From assembly GCF_016808335.1 (NCBI RefSeq), contig NC_053141.1, positions 21,585,924 through 21,649,923 on the forward strand: DNA of 64,000 nucleotides, given 5' to 3'. The first letter of the stretch is position 1, and each line of letters starts with the position of its first letter. A program made the position numbers and the translations under genes. This document shows positions 32,701-43,412 of the stretch, piece after piece. The notes below the pieces were generated by a model. The model searched no databases. It was given only the letters and a program-made list of their open reading frames with translations, and was not told the origin of the DNA. This stretch comes from Panicum virgatum (Eukaryota > Streptophyta > Magnoliopsida > Poales > Poaceae).

Positions 32701-33322
32701 GGCCGTCCGAGTGGGAGAGATGGGCCGGTGCATGGGGGCAGGCCCGGGAAAGGAGTGGCGCGCGCGTGACGCGACCGGGCTGAGCGCGTGGAGGGAGAGC
32801 TGGGCGCACTGTCTGCGGAGGGAGTGGGAGCGGCTGTGTGCGCAGGCTGGGCCAGAGCGCGTGCAGAGGGATGAGGGATGGAGTTGGGCGGAGCTGGCGC
32901 TACGGGCTGAGTGGAGATGAGCGCGCGTGTTTGGCCTGTGGGATCGGGCCGGGAGGAGAGGAGGGCGTGGGATAGGCTGCTCACGGGTTGCTGGGCCAGA
33001 TCGGTTGGAGTGGAGGTTTTGGGCTGAGCTGATTTGGTTCTTGGGCTGCTGGGCTAGATTGGGTTTCCTATTTCCTTCCCTCTTTTCTATTTCCTATTTC
33101 AAACCAACTAAACCTATTTGAATTCAAATTTGGATTTGAATTCAAACCACACTCAATCAATTAAAATTATGCACCAGCATGAATGCACAAACATGTTGAA
33201 CCTAAAAATAAATTTTAATTACTTATGCAACAAAAATATATCAAATGCAAGCTAAGCAAATTAAATCCTAAAAAAACAATTAAATTTATTAATAAATAGG
33301 AAATTTAAATTAGGGTGTTACA
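29708..33322 (-). repeat. Element B 5' LTR (right copy)
   Basis: An uninterrupted 3615-bp T-family LTR and the reference copy in this window. On the minus strand a TATA-like TTTATAAACGG lies near 32447. The long GC-rich reading frames in 32140-33000 are not genes. Confidence 0.85.
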
Positions 33323-33327
33323 CCCAC

Positions 33328-33540
33328 AAAGACGGAAGGTGTGTACGAGGATAACCTTCCAAGGGTAGCAGGGGTAGAGGTAGAGATAAGAAAAGCAAAA
33401 AGATACGGGGATAGAATGGGTAGCAGGGGTGAAGGTAGAGCTAAAGAAAAAGAAAACATATTTTTTTTGAAAATATACGAGGACCAACTAGGTTCGAAGT
33501 CAGAACAGCAACCGTTCCCCGACAACGGCACCAGAAAGCT
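33328..33540 (-). other. Element A leader remnant and primer-binding site
   Basis: A short purine-rich leader with a direct repeat GGGTAGCAGGGGT (about 33363 and 33418). Beside the right LTR the minus strand reads TGGTGCCGTTGTCGGGGAA (33516-33534), a two-base variant of the complement of the tRNA-Asp 3' end (TGGCGCCGTTGCCGGGGA). This fixes A as minus strand. Confidence 0.75.
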
Positions 33541-34772
33541 TGTTGGGTATTTTAACGATGCGAATTAATCCGCAAGCGCACGGATACCGTCGTAGCTTTC
33601 ACCGGTGAGTATTCAAGGGTATCATTTCCACAGGGACTGTGTGTGCACTAACTCCTAACTCAGTCGGTCCAAGAACACACCAAGATTAAGTGGTAAGGCT
33701 GGAGAGGATTCCTGCGGTAGCACTAAAGATGAGTTAAAGGTCGATCTCTCGGGTAAGACTCGCTACGGGCACCGGCTTACCCCTGAAATGGTCAGGAGAC
33801 TCTGGCCAACGGCTCTACGCTATATCCAAATGTGGAGGGCTACTAAGGACAAACAGGGCTGTCACCACCTACGGCCTACCTCATAGACCGTGGGATATAA
33901 GGCAAACGAAGGTAACCCGTAGCCTAGACACCACGTCTATGCTACTAATTACTATTGCAGTCTAACTACGTCTGATATCCCGCAGCAAACTACAACACTC
34001 CGTATAAATATGGAGCGACGAACCCGCGAGTAAGAGAATTGATCTCACCCATACAAAAGTACTATGCAATACAAGAATCATAAATACTAACTTACTCATA
34101 CCAGAGGAAGCCAGCATTCGTAGAGGTACAAGTTGGAGAAGAGCGTCGACATGCCAGCGCCCTTCCTAACTACTCCTCAACCTCCTGCTACTCTAAGCAC
34201 TAGCCTAGGCAGTGCCTCGCCTTTGCAATGGAGCTCTACATCTTCTCTTGTGTGGTGTTTTGAATGGGGTGCTCTCCTCCTCCTTATGTAGCCTCTCCAA
34301 AGGTGGATCCGCGGTTAGACTCGTGAGGTGGTACTATGCACGTCCGGAATAGATTTAGGGGAGCCGTGGGAGACTGCTGGAGAAAGATAGGCTTGATTTG
34401 GCCCACTAGGGGGTCGGACGACCTAGGGGGTTAGCCGAGCCCAAAAGGCGCTCCCCTGGGCATGCCTTCCTCTGGTCAGCTGATAGGTGGGCCCTGGTCT
34501 TAATCCTTGGGTGCATCTTGCTTGTCGTGCCCATTTCGTCTAGTTTGTGGGCCCTTCTTGTAAGTGAAACACAGCTGCAAGATATTCTGTGCATTTCTTC
34601 TGTGTTCACTTGTGTTTTTCTCATTTTACAGATGTGGGTGCCTGCAAATGATAATTCACCAAAACTCGTGGAATTCGATTAGTCATAAGCCCTACAACTA
34701 GGTTTGGTCATTATTGATCATGAAAAGCTGCAGGAGTTGACGACTGATTTTAGGACTTAATAGCCGTCAACA
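33541..34772 (-). repeat. Element A 5' LTR (right copy)
   Basis: A 1232-bp partner of 16425-17638. Ends GCCGTCAACA followed by the CCATA duplication. In element orientation its start forms a stem with a second GTTGAC-type motif about 30 bp inside the LTR. Confidence 0.9.
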
Positions 34773-34777
34773 CCATA

Positions 34778-35237
34778 CTATGGTCAAATTGAGGAGATAT
34801 GGGAGCTCAACTACCTGGGATACAAGGTTGCCCTATTCAAATGTCAATGGGTTCAAGAGTCCCAGGGAGTGACACGTGACAAGAATGGGTTTGTGAGCGT
34901 TGATCTTCGCAATGTTGGGTACAAAACAGAACCATTTGTTTTGGCAAAAGATGTGCTGCAAGTGTTTTATGTGCCTGATACAGTTAGGATGATGCGACAT
35001 ATTTTCCTTCCTGGCAAGAGAAGGATCGTTGGGGTGCAAAATGCAGTGGATGAGGAGGAGTTTAATCAATTCGATGAAATACCTCCTTTTGCAACTTGTG
35101 ACCTCCCCCACCTAAATGCCAATGACAAGACCCTGTACCTCCGGACCGACCATAATGAAAAAATCCGTGTGAGGTCAAAGTCAGGCCGTGGACATGGGCG
35201 TGGGCGTGGACGTGGACATGGAAGTACAGAAACCTAG
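34778..35237 (+). pseudogene. CACTA TNP2-like transposase, 3' part
   Basis: Continues the reading broken at 16419. It opens with YYGQIEEIWELNYLGYKVAL (the first tyrosine codons span the insertion site), then GFVSVDLRNVGYKTEPFVLA, QVFYVPD and FLPGKRRIVGVQNAVDEEE. This is the DUF4216-like C-terminal domain of plant CACTA transposases. It ends in a Gly-Arg-rich tail GRGHGRGRGRGHGSTET and a TAG near 35237. This part alone is open, but the gene as a whole is dead. Confidence 0.85.
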
Positions 35238-35720
35238 TGTAACATTACTTTTTGTCTGAATTTTGATGTAATATGTTGGAAGCGTTTGCCTTTCCATTGC
35301 TTTTTGGAAGTGTAAGCTGCAATGTACTACTATACATCAGTCTGAAATGCTTTCTGGAAGTGTAAGCTGCAATGTACTACATCAGTCTGAATTGCTTTCT
35401 GGAAGTGTAAGTGTAGGTACAACTGCAATACCCGTCACCTATCAGTCATAGGTGACGGGCGACATATGTGAGGTCCGTCACCTATGTATGAAAGGTGACT
35501 GGTCCGAAAATCGCTCATTACCTAATACAAAGGTGACGGGCCACACTGGAAACAATCTTCAGTTGCTGCACTGGAAACATAAAAGAAAGGTGACGGGCCA
35601 CAAACAGCTTTTGTCACCTAAGTCAAGCTAGAACTAGATTTAAAGCCGTCCCCCTTTGCCTTTCTTTACATCTCCCATTTCGAACCCTAGGTCTCGCCGC
35701 CCTCTTCGCCGCCGCACCTT
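35238..35720 (+). repeat. CACTA 3' untranslated and subterminal repeat region, broken by element E
   Basis: Contains a 40-bp duplication (TTTCTGGAAGTGTAAG type) at about 35350 and 35396. Subterminal motifs TAGGTGACGGGC, AGGTGACGGGCC and GTCACCTA follow at 35429-35625, mirroring the left end. The right terminus is not reached because element E inserts at 35721. Confidence 0.75.
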
Positions 35721-37398
35721 TGTTGACGGCCATTATTTCTCATTCTGGCCGTCAACTTCTCGGGAATAAATTGAGCTTTACACTATGTTCCATTCATATT
35801 TTATTTATTTCTAATAAGTTCCACAAGTTTTGGATGAGTTTTGATTTCAGGAGAACACATGCCAAAAAGGGGCAAAAGTGGGCAAAATCCCAGGCCGACC
35901 GGCCTATCCTAGGGCGGCCGGCCTAGCACCTCCACACACCGAGCCACGACTTCGATCCAGTGGCAATGTCTTGCACTCAAATGTCTCTGAGCCGAGGATT
36001 GAACATCGGGTTGATCGAATGGACCGAAAGGCTTGCACAAGGATCAAAGGACCCACAATTCAGTGGAAGACATATCCAAGTCAGCGATCCAGCACCCTGG
36101 AGGAATCACAAGCGTCAAGTAACAACGTCGGTGGAACAGAGGGCCAGCACAAGCCAGAGAGAGGCCGGCCGGCCTCCCTTAGGCCGGTCGGCCTGGCCTT
36201 GTTTGCGTTCGAGCTACGTAAGCTACACCGACGTCCACGCAAAGGCGTTGGCCAGATGGCCTCACCCCTAGGCCGGCCGGCCTAGGGGAGGCTGGCCGGC
36301 CCCACCTTGTAGCCTCTGGCATCCCGGCTTCGCGTGGAAGCTAAGCACAACTGCCACAACCGCCTCCAACCGATGCCACGTGCTTCACCTACTAAGAACC
36401 GACCCTAGAAGGCTATAAATAGAGCACTCATCCCTCACTTGTAACACAAACCATTGGAGCTCAGTCTCTCTTTCACTTTCTAGAGTAGGGTTAGTAGTTT
36501 GGGAGTTAGAGTCGCATCGAGCTTGCTCGGAATTCCGGAGTCATCGGAAGTCTGGTATAGCTCTTGTATCCTTCTTTCGAATTTATTAATATAGTTATCT
36601 TCTTTACTTTTCTGAGTCAGCTTTACTTTTTGCTTTCTTTTATCTTCTCGAGTCTGAGTGTTCAGCTCGAGTGTGGAAGTTGTATCCTTTAGCTTAGGCT
36701 AAGTTATCTCTCTGATAATCGGGAATCTATCTTATGGGTTTTCTCGCCCGAACTAGAGTATCTCAAGTTAGTGCTCTAGGTTGAGGGGGATTTCTCTAGA
36801 AGGCCTCGAGAGAAATCCTAACACCGACTGTAGACGTGGTTTCTCAGCTTAGTGTTAGCTAGAAAGTGTGTTTCACCCCACGGAAATGTTGTGGTAGGCA
36901 GCAGGTGGTGACAGCCCTGTCCGTCCCTCGTAGTCCACCACGTTCGGGTGCTTTCATATCAGTAGTGCCGACTGCCATTGGACTCCCTTCTCATCCCAGT
37001 CTGAGTCCTTCCCTGAGGCCACCAAAGTAAGCTCTGTCTTCCTGAAGATTAGTTAGATAGTATGATCTAGAGAGGCTAGCTCGATAGTTCAGAAGTGTAT
37101 CATGTGTCTTATATTGCTCATTGTCCTCCCAGCTGCTACCTCTTTAAGGAGTTGAGCCTCCGTGTGTCACTCGGTCATAGACTGGCTATTTATTTTATCT
37201 CTATATTTGGCTTACCCTCGTCTAGTTAGTCGGTTGATTAAGCTAGTACGGTTATCATTCGATATATGATACTCTTTACCATAGTGCTTCCTAGAGAAAA
37301 AATACGATACCCTGAAATACTCCATGGTGAAGTGATACAGCAGTGATTATGTGCGCTTGCGGAATTAATATTCTATTGGGGCATAAGAAATGCCAACA
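35721..37398 (+). repeat. Element E 5' LTR
   Basis: 1678 bp. Starts with a terminal stem GTTGACGGCC...GGCCGTCAAC (35722-35756). The U3 part carries clustered GGCCGGCC-type palindromes (35890-35925, 36160-36200, 36265-36300). Then come a TATA box, a pyrimidine-rich R region, and a U5 module ending in GTGCGCTTGCGGAAT near 37345-37365. Confidence 0.8.
36414..36421 (+). promoter_or_regulatory. TATA box of element E LTR
   Basis: GGCTATAAATAGAGCACTC is followed by a CT-rich probable start region. Element F has the same arrangement at 39859. Confidence 0.75.
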
Positions 37399-37406
37399 AG
37401 CATTTC

Positions 37407-37424
37407 TGGCGCCATTGCCGGGGA
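37407..37424 (+). promoter_or_regulatory. Primer-binding site of element E (tRNA-Asp type)
   Basis: TGGCGCCATTGCCGGGGA lies 8 bp after the LTR end. It differs by one base from the complement of the tRNA-Asp 3' end. Confidence 0.8.
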
Positions 37425-37539
37425 CACATTTGGCTAAAGATATCGTAAATAGTTTGATAAACTTTACTAGTTTGTCACCGCTAATCTTAGCGGGCTTACC
37501 ATTGCTCTCTCTATCTTTTTGATTGTTGCAGAGTAGTGC

Positions 37540-38972
37540 ATGACCGGTTTCGACCTAACAAGCAACTTCAACCCGAATCCAGAAAGAATTGGGAGAATTG
37601 TGAGATGCCGTGTCATCCCACCTCAGAAAAGACTCACTTGGCCTATCACTTCTCCATCCACTTCAGCCTCATCACCCATGGCCCAGAAGACTCTTCGTCA
37701 GTTCTCGGCCCCGTCCAGTAGCCACATTCCTACTGGATTGAACTAAGACCAAGCCGGCAATGACGGCTTTGAGCTGAAGACTCGACTGGTGAACATGGTT
37801 CAAGCAAGTCCATTCTGTGGAAAGTCATCCGAGGATGCCAATGCCCATCTCCAAAACTTTTTGGAGGTGAGTAACGCCATCAACCCCAAGGGTACTACGA
37901 TGGATGTCATCCGCCTTTGGCTATTCCCGTTCTCATTGCTCGGGAAGGCCAAGACGTGGTTCTACTCCAACAGGGAGGCTTTCACAACATGGGAAGCCTG
38001 TTCAAATGCATTCCTGGCCAAATACTTCCCGGTGGGCAAGACCAATGCCCTTCAGAACAAAATCTCTGGTATCCAGCAACTACCGGATGATACCATCCCA
38101 GAGGCCTGGGAACGTCTGCAGGAGTACATACAAGCATGCCCACACCACGGCATGGAGGAATGGCTGATTATTCAGAACTTCTTCCATGGCCTGAATCAGC
38201 AAGCGAAGGACCACATAGATGCAGCAGCGGGTGGTTTCTTTCTCTTTCTCGATATTGCGGGAGCGAAGACGCTGATCGACAAGATAGCCTCCAACTAGAG
38301 TTGGAGAGGTGACAAGCAGCCAGCCCGTCTGAGGGGCGTGCACCAGATCGACAGTGTCGATATGCTGGCTGGCAAGATGGACCTTCTCATGAAGAAACTG
38401 GAATCTCCGAACAAGGAGGTGAACCAGGTTTTAGAGTCTCGGATGACATGTGAAACATGTGGCAAGACTGGGCACTCGGGCACCTCATGCCCCCAAACTC
38501 AAGAGGACGCGAACTTCGTTGGCAACAACAACAACAATCCCAAATCAGGATTTCATCCTCAGCAAGGTTGGAACTCAAAGCCCAACCTCCCCTCCGGAAA
38601 TCATCAAGGTATGAATTTTAACAATTTCCAGCCTTCATTAAAAGACCTAGTGTACGGCCAGAAGCAAATAAATGACAACATTAGCAAGAATCTTCTTGCT
38701 AATGACAAGGTTTTGGAATCCTTGGCCGCACAACTAGAGGGCTTTAGCTCTGTTATTAAGAACCAGTTGAGCTTTAACAAGATGATAGAAACTCAGGTAG
38801 CTCAGCTAGCCTCATCCTGTCCTAACTCTAACATGGGAAACTACCCGGGCAACAAGAAGTTCCCTCAAAAGAAAATGTCAATGCGGTGACTACGCGTGGT
38901 GGTAAGTCCACACGGGAGCCACCTTTCCACAGGATGCAGGAACCCAGCGGAAAGCCGCATCCGCCAGCCCTA
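37540..38972 (+). pseudogene. Element E gag
   Basis: One main frame covers 37540-38889. It contains MAQKTLRQFSAPSSSHIP, then a retrotransposon gag core (NFLEVSNAINPKG, LWLFPFSLLGKAKTWF, FLAKYFPVGKTNALQNKI, IQACPHHGMEEWLIIQNFFHGL) and a zinc knuckle CETCGKTGHSGTSC at about 38449-38490. In-frame stops occur at 37744-37746 (TAA) and 38296-38298 (TAG). A frame change near 38870 is needed to read on through VTTRGGKSTREPPF. Reading is then cut by element F at 38973. Confidence 0.8.
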
Positions 38973-41383
38973 TGTTGACGGCCATTATTTCCCATTTTGA
39001 CCGTCAACTTCTCTGGAATAAATTGAGCTTTGCACCATGTTCCATACATATTTTACCTAATCCTAATAAATTCCACAAGTTGTGGTGGTTTGCAGGATTA
39101 TGCTCAGAATATGCAAGAAACAACACTAAATGGAGCATCTACAAGGATGGTGAAACATGAATACAAAATGACACCATTATAGACATTGTCAAAAGCCAAA
39201 TTTGACATTGCCATGTTGAAGAGCTCGTCGAGACGATTGAATTGGACACTTGGATCACCTAATTTGGAGTCCGGACACAAAAGTTATGCAAATCACATGT
39301 TTCGAACTCGTGTTGCGCAGAGGCTGCAGGCCGGCCGGCCTCACCTAGGCCGGCCGGCCCAGCACCTTTGCCGAGCACATCATCCCTTGCCACAAGACCA
39401 CTACGGACCCTCCAATGGACCCCTATGAACTGGATATTCAAGCAAATACAAAAGTTATGACCGAAAGGCCTAGCACATGGATTAAAGGACCAATTTTCAG
39501 CACTTGCCGAGATCTTTTGGACCGGAGCACCACCATGGACTTCATACACATGTTGATCAGCAAGCCCATGAAATGGAGGGCCGAGATGTGCCAACTCTAG
39601 GCCAGCCAGCCTAGGGGAGGCCGGCCGTCCTACAATTTTTAGCATTGAAGCCAAGCAACCTACACCGACATCTAGAGAAGATCAGGAGCGTCCACGAGAA
39701 GGTCGGCGCCGAACGGAGGAAATCACTGGCCGGCCGGCCTAAGGGAGGCCGGCTGGCCCCACATTGCAGTGTCTTGAGCTCATCTTCGCGTGGAAGCTAC
39801 GACAACCGACCCTCTTGTGTACACCCGACGCCTCGGCCAAACACCGACCTCTAGCATCTATAAATAGAGATCAACACCCTCACTCTCACACACACCAAGG
39901 AGTTCTCTCTTCTCACACTTTTACTTTCTAGAGTAGGTTAGGTAGTCTGGGAGTTAGAGTCGAGTCGAGCTTGTCTCGGGATTCCGGAGTCGTCATCGGA
40001 AGTCGGGTATAATCTCTTGTATCTTTTCCTTTGACATTTATCAATATAGTTATCTTCTTTATCTTTTTGAGTCAGCTTTACTTTTCGCATTTATTTATCT
40101 TATCAAGTTATCATACTTGTGTGCGGAAGTAATACCTTTAGCTTAGACTTTATATCTTTCTTGTTTATCGGGATCTTACCTTACGGGTTTTCTCGCCCGG
40201 ACTAGGGGACTCAAGTTAGGTCCCTAGGTTGAGGGGGATTTCTCTTGTACGCGACAAGAGAAATCCTAACACCGAGTACGGACGTGGTGTCCGAGCTTAG
40301 TGTTAGCTAAAAAGTGTGATCCACCCCACGGTACCATTGTGGTAGGCGGTAGGTGGTGACAGCCCTATCCGTCCCTTGTAGTCCACCACATTCGGGTGCT
40401 TTCATAGCAGTAGTGCCAACTGCCGTTGGACTCCCTTCTCACCCCAGTTTGAGTCCTTCTCTGAGGCCACCAAAGTAAGCTCTAGGTTCCCGATAACTAG
40501 TTAGGAGCAAGGTTTAGTCTAGAGAGTCTAGCTCGATAGTTTAGAAGTGTTTTAGGAGTCTTTCTCGCTCATTGTCCTCCCAGCTGCTTACCTCTCTAAG
40601 GATTAGAGTCTCCTATGTCAGACGGTCATCATGGCCATTATCTTATCTATCTATCAGGCTTACCCCCACTAAGTTAGTCGGTTGATATCTCCAGGAAAGT
40701 TTGTCATTCGATTCTTCTATACTCTTTACCATAGTGCTTCCCTGAGGAAAATTACGATACCCTGGAATACTCCAAGGTGAAGTGCTACTACGGTGATTCT
40801 GTGCGCTTGCGGAATCCATATTCTATTGAGCCTAAGAAATACCAACAAGCATTTTTGGCGCTGTTGCTGTGGAAGCAATTGGCTAAAGATATCGTCGAAT
40901 AGTCTGGTAAAATTTACTGATTTATCACCGCTAATTTTAGCGGGATTACCATTGCTCTCGGATATCTGTGATTTCTGCAGAGCAGTGCAGGACCAGATTA
41001 GATCTACCATATCACTTCAACTCAGATCCAGAAGAACTGGTTGAATTGTTTGACGCATAGTCGTTCTGCCAGAAGAAACTTTGTAGATCAAGGAATGACA
41101 ACACCAGCATCAATACCCATGGCTCAGAAGACATTCCGTCAATTTTCAGCCCCATCCAATAGCCATATCCCTGGGTCTTATCTATCATATCAGGCTTACC
41201 CCCACCAAGTTAGTCGATTGATATCTCTAGTAAAGTTTGTCATTCGATTCTTCGATACTCTTTACCATAGTGTTTCCCTGAGGAAAATTATGATACCCTG
41301 GAATACTCCAAGGTGAAGTGCTATAGCGGTGATTCTGTGCGCTTGCGGAATCCATATTCTATTGAGCCTAAGAAACAGCAACA
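38973..41383 (+). mobile_element. Retrotransposon F: Tat-like element inserted in E gag, mostly deleted
   Basis: Left LTR 38973-40847 (1875 bp, TGTTGACGG...CCAACA), then a degenerate primer site (TGGCGCTGTTGC at 40856) and about 320 bp of leader with a stub resembling E's MAQKTFRQFSAPS start. Only the last ~210 bp of the 3' LTR (about 41175-41383) remain. The interior and most of the 3' LTR were deleted. Flanks CCCTA and CCATG match at only three of five positions, so the target duplication is decayed or altered. Confidence 0.75.
39859..39866 (+). promoter_or_regulatory. TATA box of element F LTR
   Basis: CATCTATAAATAGAGATC is followed by a CT-rich stretch, collinear with the TATA box of element E. 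Confidence 0.7.
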
Positions 41384-43412
41384 CCATGCCGAAGCTAAAG
41401 ACGAAGAGCAGAAGGAGGCCGTCGACTCCAACACAATTGCAGCCCAGGAAGACCCCGTGGAACCCCCTAGAACTTCACGGGACTACCACGATACAACTGC
41501 CTTACCATTTCCGGAGCGGATAAGGAAGCCGGTGTAACACCCTAATTTAAATTTCCTATTTAATAATAAATTTAATTGGTTTATTTATTTTTCTAGGATT
41601 TAATTTGCTTAGCCTTGTATTTATAATTTATTTTTCCTTCATAAAGTAATTAAAATTTATTTTAGGGCTAACTTGTTTGTGCATTCATGCTGGTGCATAA
41701 GTTTTAATTGTTTGAGTGCATAGGAGTTTGAATTCAAATTCGATTTGAATTCAAATAGTTTGAGTTTGGTTTGAAATAGAAAAGAGGAAAGGAAATAGTA
41801 AATAGGAAAGGAAACCGGAAACCCAAAACCAAAACCCAGCCCAACCCCGAAAACTGGCCCAACCCGCTCCCCTCCTTTTCCCGCTCGGCCCGACCCAGGC
41901 AGCCAGTACAGCCCCGCACCGGCCCAAGCACAGCGGCCCAGTCCTCTTCCCCCCCGCTCGCGCAAGGCCCAGCTCGCCGCGCTCCCACACTCGAAGCCTA
42001 GCAGAGCCCCACGCTCGTCCGTCTCCCCGCGAGCGCGTCGCCGCGCCCCGCTGACAGCCCGACCCCACCTGCAGACCTTCCTTCTACCTCGTGCCGGCCC
42101 GCACCCGAGCCCTTCTGTTTGCTGCGCCGTGCCACCTCGCTGCCCGTGGACCACCCCGACGCCGCAGACCCACTGGTCAGCGTGCCGCATCCTCCTTCTA
42201 GAATCTCCACCCCTCAGCTTCCGACGAGAGTTATCGTATATGTTTTACGCTTCCGCTTACTCTGTATCAGACATTTTGTCATTATTGTAATAAATAACAT
42301 TCGTACTCGCTTTATTATATCTTTTTACGTGATATGTGCTGTGATATATTGTTCATTCTATTGTATATACGTGTGACTTGATCCTGGCACGTATATGATT
42401 GCTCGGTTTATGTCCTTTAATAAACCGGGTGTTACAGCCGGTGGCCGACGAACAATTCGAGAAGTTCGTCAAGGTAATAAAGAAGCTATATGTCAATATA
42501 CCGCTTCTTGATGCTATGCAAGTGCCTACGTATGCCAAGTATATCAAAGATATTCTTGGAAACAAAAGGGCGCTGCCCACCACCGATTTTGTGAAGTTAA
42601 CAGAAGAGTGTAGCACCACTATACTCAATCCTCTCCTGGTGAAGAAGAAGGACCCAGGCTGCCCAACGATCACGTGCTCAATCGGAACTCAGCATTTCTC
42701 AAATGCTCTATGCAACTTGGGAGCAAGTGTCAGCGTCATGCCCAAGGGAGTCTATGACCGCCTTAACCACCATGCGCTTGCCCCTACTGCCATGTGTTTG
42801 CATCTAGCAGACCAATCGATTCGCTACCCCGCGGGAGTAGTGGAGAACATTCCGGTGAAAATCCGGAATTTCCTGATTCCTGTTGACTTTGTCGTCCTCG
42901 ACATGGAAGTCGACACCAAGACACCTCTCATCCTGGGGAGGCCATTCTTGAGTACCGCAAACGCAAGTATTGATGTGAGAGATGGAGAAATTCAGCTCAA
43001 CATCAATGGTCAGAAGGAGACGTTCGCCTTCAAACCGAAGGTCGAACAATGTTCTCAAGTCAAAGCAATCAACCAGAAAAAGAAATCCGAGAAAGAGTTG
43101 AAGAAGCCGTCCATCCCACCTCTCGAAGCCCTCATTGAGTACGTAGAAAGTCTACGGATTCAAGAGGGGGCAAAGCAAATCAAGCTTCACAACCACAGAA
43201 ATGCGAGACGAACAATCCAACGTAAGAAATTTCTAGAATTGAAAAAGAAAGAGGTCGAATCAAAACCCACACCCAAGAAAGTGTGGCGGAAGAAAGGGTC
43301 GTCGTCAGGAATCTATCCAGCGACGACAAACGAACCAAAGTTAAGGAGAGTCCCGCTCCAGACTAAAAACCCGAGCCCGCGCCATGAGGTTCATGGTACG
43401 TATCCATCATAG
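41384..43412 (+). pseudogene. Element E protease region (split by D)
   Basis: After F the reading resumes with AEAKDEEQKEA and DYHDTTALPFPERIRKPV, is cut by solo LTR D (41533-42436), and goes on from 42442 with ADEQFEKFVKVIKKLYVNIPLLDA and YAKYIKDIL. The protease follows at ALCNLGASVSVMP, then LILGRPFLSTANA. In this family the catalytic motif is normally DLGAS; here the Asp codon reads AAC (Asn), so the enzyme would be inactive. The frame ends at a TAG at 43410-43412 after HEVHGTYPS. No reverse transcriptase follows. Reading across D is in phase once the LTR and one GCCGG copy are removed. Confidence 0.8.
41533..42436 (+). mobile_element. Solo LTR D (T family), internally deleted
   Basis: Begins TGTAACACCC, ends GGTGTTACA, duplication GCCGG (41528-41532 and 42437-42441). 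Only 904 bp versus about 3.5 kb for the family. U3 sequence to about 42225 is joined directly to the terminal ~200 bp. Inserted into the protease-region frame of element E. Confidence 0.9.

Larger units (their letters stand above)
19923..33322 (-). mobile_element. Retrotransposon B: Ty3/gypsy chromovirus-like T-family element with deleted pol (minus)
   Basis: Begins TGTAACACCC at 19923 and ends GGTGTTACA at 33322, with duplication CCCAC (19918-19922 and 33323-33327). The left LTR is 19923-27718, inflated by nested solo LTR B2; the right LTR is 29708-33322 (3615 bp). The interior is only about 2 kb and carries a tRNA-iMet type primer site, a long leader, gag zinc-knuckle and protease coding, and a polypurine tract. 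Reverse transcriptase, RNase H and integrase are absent, so it is non-autonomous. Away from one short mosaic block the LTRs look nearly identical, fitting insertion after its host A. Confidence 0.9.
16425..34772 (-). mobile_element. Retrotransposon A: non-autonomous Tat-like LTR element (minus), carrying nested element B
   Basis: The element runs from TGTTGGG at 16425 to GTCAACA at 34772 and is flanked by the 5-bp duplication CCATA (16420-16424 and 34773-34777). The transposase reading is continuous across the junction, which proves the boundaries. LTRs are 16425-17638 and 33541-34772. The primer site next to the right LTR and the polypurine tract next to the left LTR show minus orientation. 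Removing element B leaves only about 2.5 kb of interior without gag or pol, so A must have been moved by a relative such as element H, whose LTR and 3' region it shares. Confidence 0.9.

Noticed and set aside
19923..42436. Segments starting TGTAACACC first considered as tandem duplications of one locus
   Set aside because: Each has its own different 5-bp flanking duplication, so they are independent insertions of one retrotransposon family.
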